From Parapedobacter pyrenivorans (GTDB lineage Bacteria; Bacteroidota; Bacteroidia; Sphingobacteriales; Sphingobacteriaceae), in assembly GCF_014636865.1 (NCBI RefSeq), contig NZ_BMER01000002.1, positions 1 to 64,000 of the forward strand: a DNA stretch of 64,000 nt, written 5' to 3'. Shown here one piece after another: positions 1 to 9,334 of this stretch. A model generated the notes under the pieces. That model searched no databases, had not been told where the DNA came from, and saw only the letters and a list, made by a program, of their open reading frames with translations. The first letter of the stretch is position 1; each line of letters starts with the position of its first letter. The position numbers and the translations under genes were made by a program.

Positions 1-2625
1 GTAGTCCACGTCACCCGTGTTGGTCACCGTGATCGTATACGTCAGCTCATCGCCAGCCTTCACCGACACCTTATCTGCAGCCTTCGTGGAAGTAAATGAC
101 TTGGTGGGATCCGTCGGTATTTCCACCTCGGGCTCCTCCGGTGTTTCCGGATCGTCGCCCGTAACCTTGGCTATATTTACAATTTCAGCTATGTCAGTAA
201 GATTGTCGTTGACTTTCACCGCGAACGAAACGGTAATCTCTCCGCCCACCGGAACAGCAACATTGATCCACGTGATCGAATTCGTTGCCGCGTCGTAAAC
301 CCCGTTATTTGTAATACTACCTTCAATAAACGTTGTATTCAACGGAATCACGTCGGTTATCGTACGATCCACCACTCGGTCAAATGAGCTCGTAAGCCTG
401 ATTGTATAGCGAAGTTCTTCCCCGGCCTGTGCAAGCTGATCGCCACTTTCATCTGAGACCTCTTTTTCACTCATCACCAGGCAATCATCTTTTACTGTTA
501 TTGTCTTCGAATAAGTAGCCTCACATGCATTGTCATTGACAACGGCATAATTGATTTCTACTGTTCCGGGAGCTATTGCTGTGACCCTGCCATTGGCATC
601 CACCGCCGCAACGGATTCGTCACTGCTACTCCACGTACCGCCCGACTGTTCTGCCTGCATAAGCGTCGTAGAACCCGGGCACAGTTCATCCCCTCCTTCA
701 AATATGGCATTTGGCGCCGGGTAAACTGTAATCGTAAACGATACCGGGGTTCCCTCACAGCCGGATAGACTGACTGGCACAACGGTTACCGTAGCCGTTT
801 GAATTTGGTCTGTAGAATTGATTGCGACGAAATTGAGACTGCCCTGCCCCGCTCCGTCCAAGCCGATTTCAGTATTATCTATGCTCCAGTTGTATTCCGC
901 TATAGTCCCCAGTTCATCACTGAATACCACTTCAACTTCCTCGTCTACACAAACCTCCAAATCATCTGCTCCAGTGAACTTAAAGCAGCCACTGAGGTCT
1001 ATATCGAAATCTACACCCCCGAATACAGGTACACCTGTCACATCACATTCGTCATCGCCATCTAAATACGCTTTTATAAAGGAAACATCAAGTTCCTCGC
1101 CGGTCAGCTTCCCCTTTCCACTAAGGTTTCCATTGAGCGATACTTGGGGATTGCAATCGTCACTCTGTATTTGCACACAATCATTAATCGTGACACTGTA
1201 CTCCATCGTCGCTACCACGTCTAATTGATTGTCGGGGAGAATTAGATCTCCGATTTCCCATACCAATACGTTATCTACTATATTCGTCTGTCCTTGCGAA
1301 ACATTGGATACCTGCATCGTCACGGTATTGGGAATCGGTATCTCTATACGCCCATCAACCACCTCCTCGCTTCCAGTATTTCGAACTTCTAACAAGAAAT
1401 CAACTGTTGTTCCGGGAGCAAATGTTCCTGACGGCGGTATTGGCGTTATAAGACTATTCAATGGATGTACTTCTGGCTCATAGGCATCTACTGCAAACGT
1501 CAAATTGAAGATAACATAGTTATCTCCATTTGTTCCATACTCAAAACTTGTAGTCGTTTGATTATTACCAATAAACTTATTGTTATCATTAGCAACGTCG
1601 AACGTCGCAATATCTAGCCCTGCGTTATCTTCGAGTTCTGGCCATCGCTGTCCCTGCGTAACGATGGAAGAGTTGAAGAAATTATTAACATCACTATTTT
1701 CATGTTGCAGCCGCTCATAGGAATTGGTAGAGCGATTCATCATGCCAAAGTAGTCACCCAAATCCACTTTATCACCTTCTCCGGCCATCACTCCTAAGGT
1801 AAAGTTCACCGGTCCGCTTTTTATGGACTGGAACTCATCAATTTCAATTTCGAAATTATTTTCCGGGGAGTTCGCGCCGCGAACAAATGCATAGCCGTCG
1901 TAAACAATTACGTGACGGGTCTTCATCAACGGATTTTCGTATACCACAACCAGTCCCCATCCGCCGAAATACCCAATCCCTAATCCGCCAACATCACTAG
2001 TGGCAGTTGTAGCGATGTCTGCGGCATAATAAACACCGTCGCGATGCGATGTGACGTAATCCGTGATATCTGCATATGCGACATACATGCCACGGTTGTT
2101 CTCCACGTCATTGGGATCACCTTCGGGAATAAGAACGCCATCCGCAGTAAACTCCTCATAAGCACTACCGTCCTTTTTAAACTTGATTCTGTCCTTTTGA
2201 AATCTGTTTTCGATCGTACTGCCGTCCGGCAGCACAGCATCAACAAAGTTATTTTCCGAAGAAGATCGCCCTGTCCAATACAACCCCGCATACAAGATTT
2301 GGGTACACGAATTAACCGCCCCGTTTTCATTGGAAAATACCAACGTCGCAGCCGACGAATTAATCGTCGCAACATCATTGTCTACATCTACAAATGTAAC
2401 TCCGTCGCCATTATGACCAACTTTCCCGCCATAAGGATTGTCCGCGAGCTCCACAACGGTATTACCAAGCATAGCGAAGTTACCCCTTATTGCTGTTGGC
2501 GACTTATATTTCGGCTCGAAATCATTCCGAACTTGGGCCCGCAATGCGGTGGGAATCACAAAAAGAATCAACATACACACAAGCAAATATGTTGTTAGTA
2601 CAGATCGTGGGTCGAAATTTTTCAT
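1..2625 (-). CDS. Secreted DUF11-repeat surface protein (3' end outside window)
   Basis: Open from an ATG at 2625 to the window edge (875 codons, no stop), so the C-terminus is missing. Residues 1-30 form a signal peptide (hydrophobic LLVCMLILFVIPTALRA, then QV). About residues 40-390 form a large beta-rich domain. A DUF11-type domain follows near 395-480, a stretch with Ig-like character (SGGTWSSSDESVAAVDANG) near 640-700, another DUF11 domain near 715-820, and a third begins near 838 and ends at the edge with TNTGDVDY. DUF11 proteins of Bacteroidota are usually cell-surface or type IX-secreted adhesin-like proteins; the sorting domain would lie beyond the edge. Surface role is inferred from family and signal peptide. 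Confidence 0.85.
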   Translation of the reverse strand, partial: MKNFDPRSVLTTYLLVCMLILFVIPTALRAQVRNDFEPKYKSPTAIRGNFAMLGNTVVELADNPYGGKVGHNGDGVTFVDVDNDVATINSSAATLVFSNENGAVNSCTQILYAGLYWTGRSSSENNFVDAVLPDGSTIENRFQKDRIKFKKDGSAYEEFTADGVLIPEGDPNDVENNRGMYVAYADITDYVTSHRDGVYYAADIATTATSDVGGLGIGYFGGWGLVVVYENPLMKTRHVIVYDGYAFVRGANSPENNFEIEIDEFQSIKSGPVNFTLGVMAGEGDKVDLGDYFGMMNRSTNSYERLQHENSDVNNFFNSSIVTQGQRWPELEDNAGLDIATFDVANDNNKFIGNNQTTTSFEYGTNGDNYVIFNLTFAVDAYEPEVHPLNSLITPIPPSGTFAPGTTVDFLLEVRNTGSEEVVDGRIEIPIPNTVTMQVSNVSQGQTNIVDNVLVWEIGDLILPDNQLDVVATMEYSVTINDCVQIQSDDCNPQVSLNGNLSGKGKLTGEELDVSFIKAYLDGDDECDVTGVPVFGGVDFDIDLSGCFKFTGADDLEVCVDEEVEVVFSDELGTIAEYNWSIDNTEIGLDGAGQGSLNFVAINSTDQIQTATVTVVPVSLSGCEGTPVSFTITVYPAPNAIFEGGDELCPGSTTLMQAEQSGGTWSSSDESVAAVDANGRVTAIAPGTVEINYAVVNDNACEATYSKTITVKDDCLVMSEKEVSDESGDQLAQAGEELRYTIRLTSSFDRVVDRTITDVIPLNTTFIEGSITNNGVYDAATNSITWINVAVPVGGEITVSFAVKVNDNLTDIAEIVNIAKVTGDDPETPEEPEVEIPTDPTKSFTSTKAADKVSVKAGDELTYTITVTNTGDVDY

Positions 2626-2857
2626 CTATCTTTTAATAAAAAGGTCATTTGTTCTTGTTGAATTGTTCAACGTGAGATATTCATTCTTCACAAGTAATGG
2701 ACACAAAGTGAATTATTTCGCCCTATTCAGTCAACTTGGTGTATACGAACGACAGGAAAATGTATTTGAACAGGAATTCATGTAGAAGAAAAACTACATC
2801 ATGTTCAACGAGGGAAAGGAGATTTGGAACAGGTCTAAAGATGAGTATGGAAGCGTG

Positions 2858-3505
2858 TTATCGGCAAATCTTCCATACAGCGATAAGGTCCGACAAGGTA
2901 TTAACACCAAGTTTATTGAATATCCGCTTCTTGTAGGTACTTACAGTGGTTTCTTTCAGGTTCGCTTCCCTTCCAATCTCCGTCAATGGCACTCCTCTTA
3001 TCAATAAATCCGCAATTTGGAACTCGCGGCGGGATAGTTCATTGAATACGCTTGGTTTTAATGGTTGTTGCTTTGACGGAGCAGTCGAGTGTATCATTTC
3101 ACCTTGAAAGACCTCTCCGTTCAATGCGGTCTCTATCGCCAACACGATATTACTTACATCGGTGTTCTTGGCCAGAAATCCATTTGTCCCGAAGGCTAAG
3201 TATTTCGGACCGTATATTGTCTCGTCCAATTCAGAGAAAATTAGTATACGGGTTTGTGGGCTTATCGATTTAATATGTTCAAGCGTGCCCAATACATGCG
3301 CGCTGTCTCCGATCTCAGCGTCGAGCACCACCAAATCATAAGCTTTCTTTGGCAAATCACTCAAAGTTTTCTGAAAATTTTGTGCCTCACTAATGGCCGA
3401 TTTCGGAAAATGCTGTTGCACCAACCATTTCATTGCTATCCCTACAATTTCATGGCAATAGGTCAGGAAAATATGGTGTTGAACGTTTGCTAAGTTACTT
3501 CCCAT
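2858..3505 (-). CDS. Response regulator, LuxR/NarL family, with degenerate receiver
   Basis: A 215-residue protein: receiver-like domain (about 10-125) and LuxR-type helix-turn-helix (about 154-212, LSRREFQIADLLIRG then TTVSTYKKRIFNKLGV). The phospho-acceptor position is kept (D62 in LVVLDAEIG), as are a Ser near 91 and K113. The acidic pair normally found after the first beta strand is absent: the sequence there is HIFLTYCHEIVG. Phosphorylation and Mg binding may therefore be altered. No sensor kinase is adjacent. A TAnnTTTG promoter element lies about 40 nt upstream of the ATG. Its targets cannot be told from the sequence; the neighbouring surface-protein gene, in the same orientation, is one possibility. 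Confidence 0.88.
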   Translation of the reverse strand: MGSNLANVQHHIFLTYCHEIVGIAMKWLVQQHFPKSAISEAQNFQKTLSDLPKKAYDLVVLDAEIGDSAHVLGTLEHIKSISPQTRILIFSELDETIYGPKYLAFGTNGFLAKNTDVSNIVLAIETALNGEVFQGEMIHSTAPSKQQPLKPSVFNELSRREFQIADLLIRGVPLTEIGREANLKETTVSTYKKRIFNKLGVNTLSDLIAVWKICR

Positions 3506-3544
3506 GCTGATATCGTGGTAATCCTTCTATTCAATTTGCTCAGT

Positions 3545-3552
3545 CAAAGTTA
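3545..3552 (-). promoter_or_regulatory. -7 element (TAACTTTG) of the response regulator gene
   Basis: Minus-strand TAACTTTG matches the Bacteroidota TAnnTTTG element and leaves about 40 nt to the ATG at 3505. No clear TTTG -33 element is present; TTTC/TTTT lies at the right distance. Confidence 0.5.
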
Positions 3553-3614
3553 GTTGGTTAAACAGGTAATTGAAAATGATTGCATGTAAACGCCGCAAAA
3601 ATGTATATGAACGA

Positions 3615-3645
3615 CAAAAAAACCGCGCCTTTGGGAAGCGCGGTG
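3615..3645 (-). terminator. Rho-independent terminator of the glutamine amidotransferase gene
   Basis: On the minus strand a 7-bp stem (ACCGCGC 3622-3628 with GCGCGGT 3638-3644, 9-nt loop) is followed by a run of seven U. It lies about 45 nt beyond the stop of the amidotransferase gene. Confidence 0.8.
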
Positions 3646-3688
3646 AAAACAAAATGTAATGAATTTTTCTTTTATATCATATCGCAAT

Positions 3689-4381
3689 TTAATGAAAGAA
3701 ACAGCTAAGCAAGCCCTTGCAAATGCTTTGGTCCTCGCTATGTTCTATGCCGGTTATCAATTCCGTTTCATGTTGCACGAAGTTGCCGGGTATGATATCC
3801 GCATTCATGTTTTCAATCAACGCGCTTACGTCAACCTGCGTAGTTTCCACATGAAATTGTAAACCCAATAGCTGATTTCCAACAGCAAAAGCTTGGTTTT
3901 TATTTGCATCAGACGATGCTAAATTGATGGCACCATAGGGTATCTCGAATTTGTCTGCATGCCAATGGAATACCGTAGGGCCGGCAGAAAAAAGCTCGTA
4001 AAACCATGGCAGCGCTTTTGACTCCTCGGTGGCAAATACGGGAAACCAGCCTATTTCCTTGTTGAGTGCCGGCTTCACGGCAGCCCCCAACACATGAGCT
4101 ACTAATTGAGCACCGAGACAGATTCCGAGTATTTTTTTCCCAGCATCAATGGCCTCCCTGATAAACCGCTTTTCATCGACTAACCATTCATATTGGGCTT
4201 CGTCGAATACACTCATCGGTCCGCCCAATACAATTAGTGCATCGATAGCTGACATCGTTGGCAATCGGTGTTCCTGTTCAAAAAAACGTGTGGCAGTCAC
4301 TTGATGACCTTGCTCATTTGCCCACGTCTGGATATATCCCATTCCTTCAAAATGCACGTGCTGGAGACAATGAATATTCAT
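3689..4381 (-). CDS. Class I glutamine amidotransferase (GMP synthase-like)
   Basis: A 230-residue stand-alone GATase1 domain. The triad is visible: nucleophile C88 in GICLGAQL, H177 and E179 in GLQFHVET. The domain would hydrolyse glutamine or act on a gamma-glutamyl compound; the stand-alone form without a synthase domain resembles YfeJ/gamma-glutamyl hydrolase-like proteins rather than GuaA. The upstream small gene ends 12 nt before it, so the two are probably co-transcribed, and a strong terminator follows. Substrate unknown. Confidence 0.88.
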   Translation of the reverse strand: MNIHCLQHVHFEGMGYIQTWANEQGHQVTATRFFEQEHRLPTMSAIDALIVLGGPMSVFDEAQYEWLVDEKRFIREAIDAGKKILGICLGAQLVAHVLGAAVKPALNKEIGWFPVFATEESKALPWFYELFSAGPTVFHWHADKFEIPYGAINLASSDANKNQAFAVGNQLLGLQFHVETTQVDVSALIENMNADIIPGNFVQHETELITGIEHSEDQSICKGLLSCFFH

Positions 4382-4393
4382 AACGAACTGAAA

Positions 4394-4663
4394 TCAATAA
4401 TCGATATCCAACAAACTACCCAGTGGCAGCACCACGCCATTCTTGATTTGCAGTGCATCTTCGGTGAGCGTCCAAACAGTCGTTTCGACACGCTTTGGCC
4501 CCTCAACGGTCTGAAATGTAATTATCGCTTTGGCCTTAAATTCATTGCCAAGCCGCAATGCACTCCGCAGTTTAGGGCGTAATTCCATCACATGGTCTTC
4601 TGAAGCCCTAGCCAACTTGTATTTAGGAATGTCCTCCTTGGGTATTAATTCTCCGGTTGCCAT
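4394..4663 (-). CDS. Small conserved hypothetical protein
   Basis: An 89-residue soluble, charged protein starting MATGELIPKEDIPKY, with no signal peptide or membrane segment. An in-frame TTG seven codons upstream would lengthen it, but the ATG at 4663 is preferred. It ends in a beta-rich stretch (TTVWTLTEDALQIKNGVVLP). No family recognised. It sits 12 nt upstream of the amidotransferase gene on the same strand and is divergent from the M28 peptidase. Confidence 0.6.
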   Translation of the reverse strand: MATGELIPKEDIPKYKLARASEDHVMELRPKLRSALRLGNEFKAKAIITFQTVEGPKRVETTVWTLTEDALQIKNGVVLPLGSLLDIDY

Positions 4664-4800
4664 ATTATTGATTTGGATAAACAATACTACTGAAATACTC
4701 CCGGAATCACAACCGTAGATGTGAAAAATTGCGGTTACATAAGCGATGTCAACGATTTATTTTGCTCATTTGCATTTCTTAATATAATGCAAAGCAAACC

Positions 4801-5706
4801 ATGGGAGTTAGAATTTTATCCATTGCCCTCTTCTTTTGCCTGGTCGGCGCTGGTGTCGAGGCTCAGGAAATAGACAAGGAATTACTATTGAATGACATCA
4901 AAACATTATCATCCGATACCTTCGCAGGGCGAAAGCCAGGTACTCAAGGCCACCAACGGGCAATGAACTACCTGACTGCTCGATTTCGTGCGCTGGATTT
5001 GAAAGATTTCCGTCAAGGTTATCTTGATACCTTCGAAATAGAAGACCGTCTTAAAGGATATAACGTCATTGGATACATACCCGGTCAGCGCAGAGAAACC
5101 ATTGTCGTTTCCGCGCATTATGATCACTTAGGAGAGCGCGACGGGAAACGCTATCTTGGTGCGGATGATAATGCCAGCGGCGTATCGGCGTTGTTAGCAT
5201 TGGCGGCATATTTCAGCGAGCATACCCCAGCGTACACCTTGATTTTTGTCGCATTTGATGCCGAAGAGATGGGCTTACGAGGTGCAAATGCATTCGTAAA
5301 TAACCCACCCATTCCTTTGGAACACATCCTACTGAACATTAACATGGATATGGTAAGCCGCAGCGACCGTAACGAACTTTATGCTTGCGGCACCTATCAT
5401 TATCCCCACCTATTGCCATTTATCAACACTGACAATCCAGTCGTCACACTCAAAACGGGGCATGATGAACCCGGAAGCGGACATCAAGATTGGACAACCC
5501 AAAGTGACCATGCAGCTTTCCATCGTGTGGGCATCCCGTTCATTTACTTCGGTGTTGAGGATCATCCCGATTACCATACGCCCAATGACACCTATGAACA
5601 TATCCAGCCTGACTTTTTCTACAATGCCGTCTTAACAATACGGGATATTGTGGAAAGGATCAATCGGAATGCCGACTTACTGAAAACCCGGAATTCGGCT
5701 ATGTAG
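4801..5706 (+). CDS. Secreted M28-family zinc aminopeptidase
   Basis: A 301-residue protein with an N-terminal signal peptide (about 1-21, ending VEA-QE). The M28 co-catalytic zinc site is complete: H106 in SAHYDHLG, D122 in LGADDNASG, general base/ligand E155-E156 in FDAEEMG, D183 in NMDM and H259 in DYHTPND. It would remove N-terminal residues from peptides in the periplasm or outside the cell. It is monocistronic, and its last 8 bases overlap the convergent dehydrogenase small-subunit gene. The ATG at 4801 is the only start giving the signal peptide. Confidence 0.92.
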   Translation: MGVRILSIALFFCLVGAGVEAQEIDKELLLNDIKTLSSDTFAGRKPGTQGHQRAMNYLTARFRALDLKDFRQGYLDTFEIEDRLKGYNVIGYIPGQRRETIVVSAHYDHLGERDGKRYLGADDNASGVSALLALAAYFSEHTPAYTLIFVAFDAEEMGLRGANAFVNNPPIPLEHILLNINMDMVSRSDRNELYACGTYHYPHLLPFINTDNPVVTLKTGHDEPGSGHQDWTTQSDHAAFHRVGIPFIYFGVEDHPDYHTPNDTYEHIQPDFFYNAVLTIRDIVERINRNADLLKTRNSAM

Positions 5707-6268
5707 CCCACGCTTTATCGCCCTTTTTATAAGGATAGTCCCCCTCATACTTACCTGGAATCTGCACGTAGCGTAATGCCTTCGTAGCACCCAGCTCCGA
5801 GGTAAAAAATCCAAGCAACGTCAGTTGTTTAAACAAGTGGAAGTAATGATTAGGATCTTCGTCCGTTCTATTCCGTTGATGCTCTTTGGCTTCTTTGTCG
5901 ATGGCAGCTAAAAGTTCGGTGCGTTCCGTTGCTTCTAATTCCTGGAATTTACGGCCGAATTTTTCCTTTGCAGCATCTTCTAACTTTGCCAGTCCTTCGA
6001 CAAACGTCTTTTGGTCATCTGCTGTATAACAATCTTTCACCATTACCGGGATAAACGCCCCCACCCCGGCTTCCTTTGCACCAGGGCTACTCGTAGGGGG
6101 CAATATCGTATCCGAGATATCGCCGAGCAAATCTATATTAGCTGGCTCGAATAGGCTTTCGACGCTATTCGTGGCTTTCCGGGTACATCCTTCCAAAAAT
6201 AGATTGGCACCAACAACGGTTCCGCCCATTATCCATGCGACCCGCGCCAAAGCTTCTCTTCTGTTCAT
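5699..6268 (-). CDS. Gluconate 2-dehydrogenase subunit 3-like protein (small subunit of GMC dehydrogenase)
   Basis: A 189-residue protein with a twin-arginine-like N-terminus (MNRREALARVAWIMGG) and a possible lipobox (LFLEGC), so it is exported. Its family partners periplasmic FAD-dependent GMC sugar dehydrogenases; the small subunit is thought to carry the large one through Tat. It lies 32 nt downstream of the GMC gene, the usual order. It is the last gene of the seven-gene operon and overlaps the convergent M28 gene by 8 nt. Confidence 0.85.
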   Translation of the reverse strand: MNRREALARVAWIMGGTVVGANLFLEGCTRKATNSVESLFEPANIDLLGDISDTILPPTSSPGAKEAGVGAFIPVMVKDCYTADDQKTFVEGLAKLEDAAKEKFGRKFQELEATERTELLAAIDKEAKEHQRNRTDEDPNHYFHLFKQLTLLGFFTSELGATKALRYVQIPGKYEGDYPYKKGDKAWAT

Positions 6269-6300
6269 GTCTATCTTAGTTATTTAGCTATTAAAGCTCA

Positions 6301-7980
6301 TTATAAATTTCCCTTTTTCAACTCTTCCGTAGCAAAATCTACTGCACGCGCCGTTAATGCCATATAGGTAAGCGATGGGTTTACACATGCCGCGGAGGTC
6401 ATACATGCTCCGTCTGTGACGAACACGTTCAGTGCATCCCATACCTGGTTATTCGCATTCAGCACGGAACTCTTGGGGTCCCTTCCCATCCGCGCGGTCC
6501 CCATTTCATGGATCCCTTGCCCGAAACCGTAGCCACTATCATACGTAGAAACGTCTTTGACACCAGCTGCCTCAAGCATTTCCTTTCCATCTTCCATCAT
6601 ATCCTTACGCATCTTGAGTTCGTTTTCTTTGATTTCCATATCCATAGCCAACACAGGTAACCCCCATTTGTCCTTCACTTTCTTATCTAAGGAAATCCGA
6701 TTTTCATGATAAGGCAATGTTTCGCCGAAAGCCGTAAAATTGACAGACCATTCGCCAGGCTCGCACATGGCATCTTTCCACGCGCCCCCAATACTCATCT
6801 CGGCGATCTCGCCACCCCAACGCCCCCTGCTGGCAGCTCCCTGATAGCCGAATCCGCGCACATAATCCCGCTTATCATCGCCCACATTTCGAAAACGGGG
6901 AATATAGAGTCCATTGGCCCTACGCCCGAAGTAGTACTTGTCTTCGTAGCCTTCAACCCTTCCCCGTGCTCCGCAACGGAAGTGATGGTCCATCGCATTG
7001 TGTCCTAGTTCCCCGCTGCTGCTGCCTAATCCGCCTTCCCAGACATCTGTAGCTGAATTCATCAATACCCATGTAGAATTGAATGCAGATGCACATACGA
7101 AGACTACTTTAGCGAAATATTCGTAGGTTTGATTATTCTCCGCGTCCACGATCTCTACGCCTTTAGCCTTCTTGGTATCTTTATCATAAAGAATCCGGGT
7201 AACGATCGAAAAAGGTCGAAGCGTGAGGTTGCCCGTTGCCACGGCAGCCGGTAGAGTAGACGATTGTGTACTGAAATAGGCACCAAAATTACAGCCAAGC
7301 CAGCACTGGTTCTGGTACTGGCAATTTACCCGACCTTCGTGTGGTGCGGTAAGATTGGCAACCCGGCCCATAATAAAATGCCGCTTGCCGCCATAGTGTG
7401 TTTTGATGCGCGCGGCCAAATCCTTTTCAACCACATTCATCTCCATGGGCGGAAGGAAATCGCCGTCCGGCAACACAGCCAAACCGTCCCGGTTGCCACT
7501 GATACCCGCCCATTTCTCGGCATAACTATACCACGGAGCGATATCGGCGTATCGGATCGGCCAATCCACACCATGCCCATCCTTCAGGTTTGCCTCAAAA
7601 TCCAAATCACTGAACCGGTAACTCTGGCGCCCCCACATCAACGAGCGCCCACCGACGTGGTATCCGCGATACCAATCAAAACGTTTCACTTCCACATATG
7701 GGCTTTCCTTTTCATTCACCCAAAAATCGAGGTTTTTTTCATTGAGTGGGTAATCCCTGCTCAATACCGGATAGTCTTCAATCATCTGCTGGGTGCGTCC
7801 GCCACGATGCGGGAATTCCCAAGGATGTTTGGTCGCAGCTGGATAATCTTTTACGTGCTCCACATTGCGGCCACGTTCAAGCATGATGGTTTTCAACCCT
7901 TTTTGGGTCAATTCCTTTGCAGCCCAGCCACCGCTGATACCCGATCCGATTACGATCGCATCATATACATTGTCTGCCAT
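6301..7980 (-). CDS. GMC-family FAD-dependent sugar dehydrogenase, large subunit
   Basis: A 559-residue GMC oxidoreductase. The N-terminal dinucleotide fold (VIGSGISGGWAAKEL, then MLERG) binds FAD. The C-terminal domain holds the catalytic His in GQGIHEMGTARMG and the His/Asn-type pair region AACVNPSLTYMA. It has no signal peptide of its own, which fits export with the Tat-bearing small subunit encoded next. Relatives in Bacteroidota with this partner oxidise sugars or glycosides, including at C3. Nearby Gfo/Idh/MocA and isomerase genes make a glycoside-oxidising role likely, but the substrate is inferred. Confidence 0.9.
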   Translation of the reverse strand: MADNVYDAIVIGSGISGGWAAKELTQKGLKTIMLERGRNVEHVKDYPAATKHPWEFPHRGGRTQQMIEDYPVLSRDYPLNEKNLDFWVNEKESPYVEVKRFDWYRGYHVGGRSLMWGRQSYRFSDLDFEANLKDGHGVDWPIRYADIAPWYSYAEKWAGISGNRDGLAVLPDGDFLPPMEMNVVEKDLAARIKTHYGGKRHFIMGRVANLTAPHEGRVNCQYQNQCWLGCNFGAYFSTQSSTLPAAVATGNLTLRPFSIVTRILYDKDTKKAKGVEIVDAENNQTYEYFAKVVFVCASAFNSTWVLMNSATDVWEGGLGSSSGELGHNAMDHHFRCGARGRVEGYEDKYYFGRRANGLYIPRFRNVGDDKRDYVRGFGYQGAASRGRWGGEIAEMSIGGAWKDAMCEPGEWSVNFTAFGETLPYHENRISLDKKVKDKWGLPVLAMDMEIKENELKMRKDMMEDGKEMLEAAGVKDVSTYDSGYGFGQGIHEMGTARMGRDPKSSVLNANNQVWDALNVFVTDGACMTSAACVNPSLTYMALTARAVDFATEELKKGNL

Positions 7981-8012
7981 AGTTTATTATATAGTTTTGT
8001 TTAGTTATATTA

Positions 8013-8028
8013 CGTTAGCCCGCTAACG
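8013..8028. repeat. Perfect palindrome in the MFS-GMC intergenic gap
   Basis: CGTTAGC-CC-GCTAACG is a 7-bp inverted repeat with a 2-nt centre, in the 94-nt gap upstream of the GMC gene. It could be an operator or an mRNA hairpin within the operon; no U-run follows on either strand, so it is not a typical terminator. Confidence 0.5.
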
Positions 8029-8074
8029 CTATTATTATGACGTTATTAATTGCGTTTTATTATCCACATGCTCA

Positions 8075-9298
8075 TTATAGAGCCGTACGGGCTTTTTCAT
8101 CTTTAAAAAAAACGGCGAATAAAAAAAGCACTACTGCTGCGATTCCAGCGGGCACCAGCCATACATTTTGCCAAAAAGGGTCACTCGTATGATTTACTTT
8201 GTAATATTCGCTGGCAAAACCGGCTACCCAAAATCCGATCAGTTGCCCTACCCCATACGTAGCCAGCGTAATCAAACCCTGCGCCGAGCTCTTATGTTTT
8301 TCACCGGCCTTCGCATCGGTATATATCTGGCCGGACACGAAGAAAAAATCGTAGCATATGCCATGCAATGCAATGCCAACGATTAGCATGTAGGCAAGCT
8401 CACCTGCATCCCCATAGGCAAATAGCAAATAACGTATCGCCCAAGCAAACATCCCTAACATAATGGTGTTCTTGAATCCGAATCGGGAGAAAAACACGGG
8501 CAACAACAACAGGAAAAAAGCCTCCGACAATTGTCCGATCGTCATTTTACCCGTGGGGTTCGTCAAACCAATTTCAGTAAGGAATAAATTCGCATTTTGG
8601 TAGTAAAAGGCAAGTGGAATACAAATGAGAATAGAGGATACGAAAAACACCAAAAAATTCTTATTATTGAGTAATTTGATGGCATCCAGTCCTAATATTT
8701 CTGAAAGACTACGCTTTTCTACTGTAGCTTTTTTGACCGGTGGGGTCTTGGGCAGCCAGAAGCTAAATAACCCCAGAACGAATGAAGCAACAGCCGCCAT
8801 TAAGAACGTGTTTTGAAGCATCCCTTCACCTGTATCCCATTTAAATACGTAACTAATCGTTAGACCGGCGACAATCCATCCTATCGTACCCCAAACCCTT
8901 ATTGTAGAAAATTCCTTTTCGGGATTCGACATTTGCCTGAACGAAACCGAATTGACCAAGGCCAGCGTCGGCATATACAATACCATGTACGTCAACACAT
9001 AGGGATAAAAAACGCCCACATGGGTTGCGCTGTACATCTGGAACATTAAAACCGCTCCGACCAAATGCAAAATGCCAAGTATACGCTCCGCATTGAAATA
9101 CTTATCCGCAATCAAACCGATAATAAAAGGTGCGATTATGGCGCCCCAAGACTGTGTGGAAAAAACATTAGCTGTTTCCAGACCGTCGGCGTTCAGGTTC
9201 TGGCTCAGAAATGTCCCCAGTGTCACAAACCATGCTCCCCAAATAAAAAATTCAAGGAACATCATGAAAGACAGTTTAATTCTGGTGATTATATTCAT
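8075..9298 (-). CDS. MFS transporter, nucleoside:H+ symporter (NupG/YegT-like) family
   Basis: A 407-residue integral membrane protein with about 12 hydrophobic segments, starting MNIITRIKLSFMMFLEFFIWGAW in two pieces typical of the NupG-like family (EFFIWGAWFVTLGTF). Bacteroidota members are often found in carbohydrate or keto-glycoside operons rather than nucleoside ones, and here the gene sits between an isomerase and a GMC dehydrogenase. It probably brings an oxidised or modified sugar across the inner membrane. The spacing of 36 nt to the upstream gene supports operon membership. Substrate not determinable. Confidence 0.85.
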   Translation of the reverse strand: MNIITRIKLSFMMFLEFFIWGAWFVTLGTFLSQNLNADGLETANVFSTQSWGAIIAPFIIGLIADKYFNAERILGILHLVGAVLMFQMYSATHVGVFYPYVLTYMVLYMPTLALVNSVSFRQMSNPEKEFSTIRVWGTIGWIVAGLTISYVFKWDTGEGMLQNTFLMAAVASFVLGLFSFWLPKTPPVKKATVEKRSLSEILGLDAIKLLNNKNFLVFFVSSILICIPLAFYYQNANLFLTEIGLTNPTGKMTIGQLSEAFFLLLLPVFFSRFGFKNTIMLGMFAWAIRYLLFAYGDAGELAYMLIVGIALHGICYDFFFVSGQIYTDAKAGEKHKSSAQGLITLATYGVGQLIGFWVAGFASEYYKVNHTSDPFWQNVWLVPAGIAAVVLFLFAVFFKDEKARTAL

Positions 9299-9334
9299 AA
9301 TGGGCTGTGAAGTTCATACTTGACTGTTAATCAA

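Noticed and set aside
2657-2671. GTTGAA-TTG-TTCAAC palindrome upstream of the DUF11-protein gene.
   Set aside because: Could be an operator, but no promoter element is placed relative to it and such short palindromes occur by chance.
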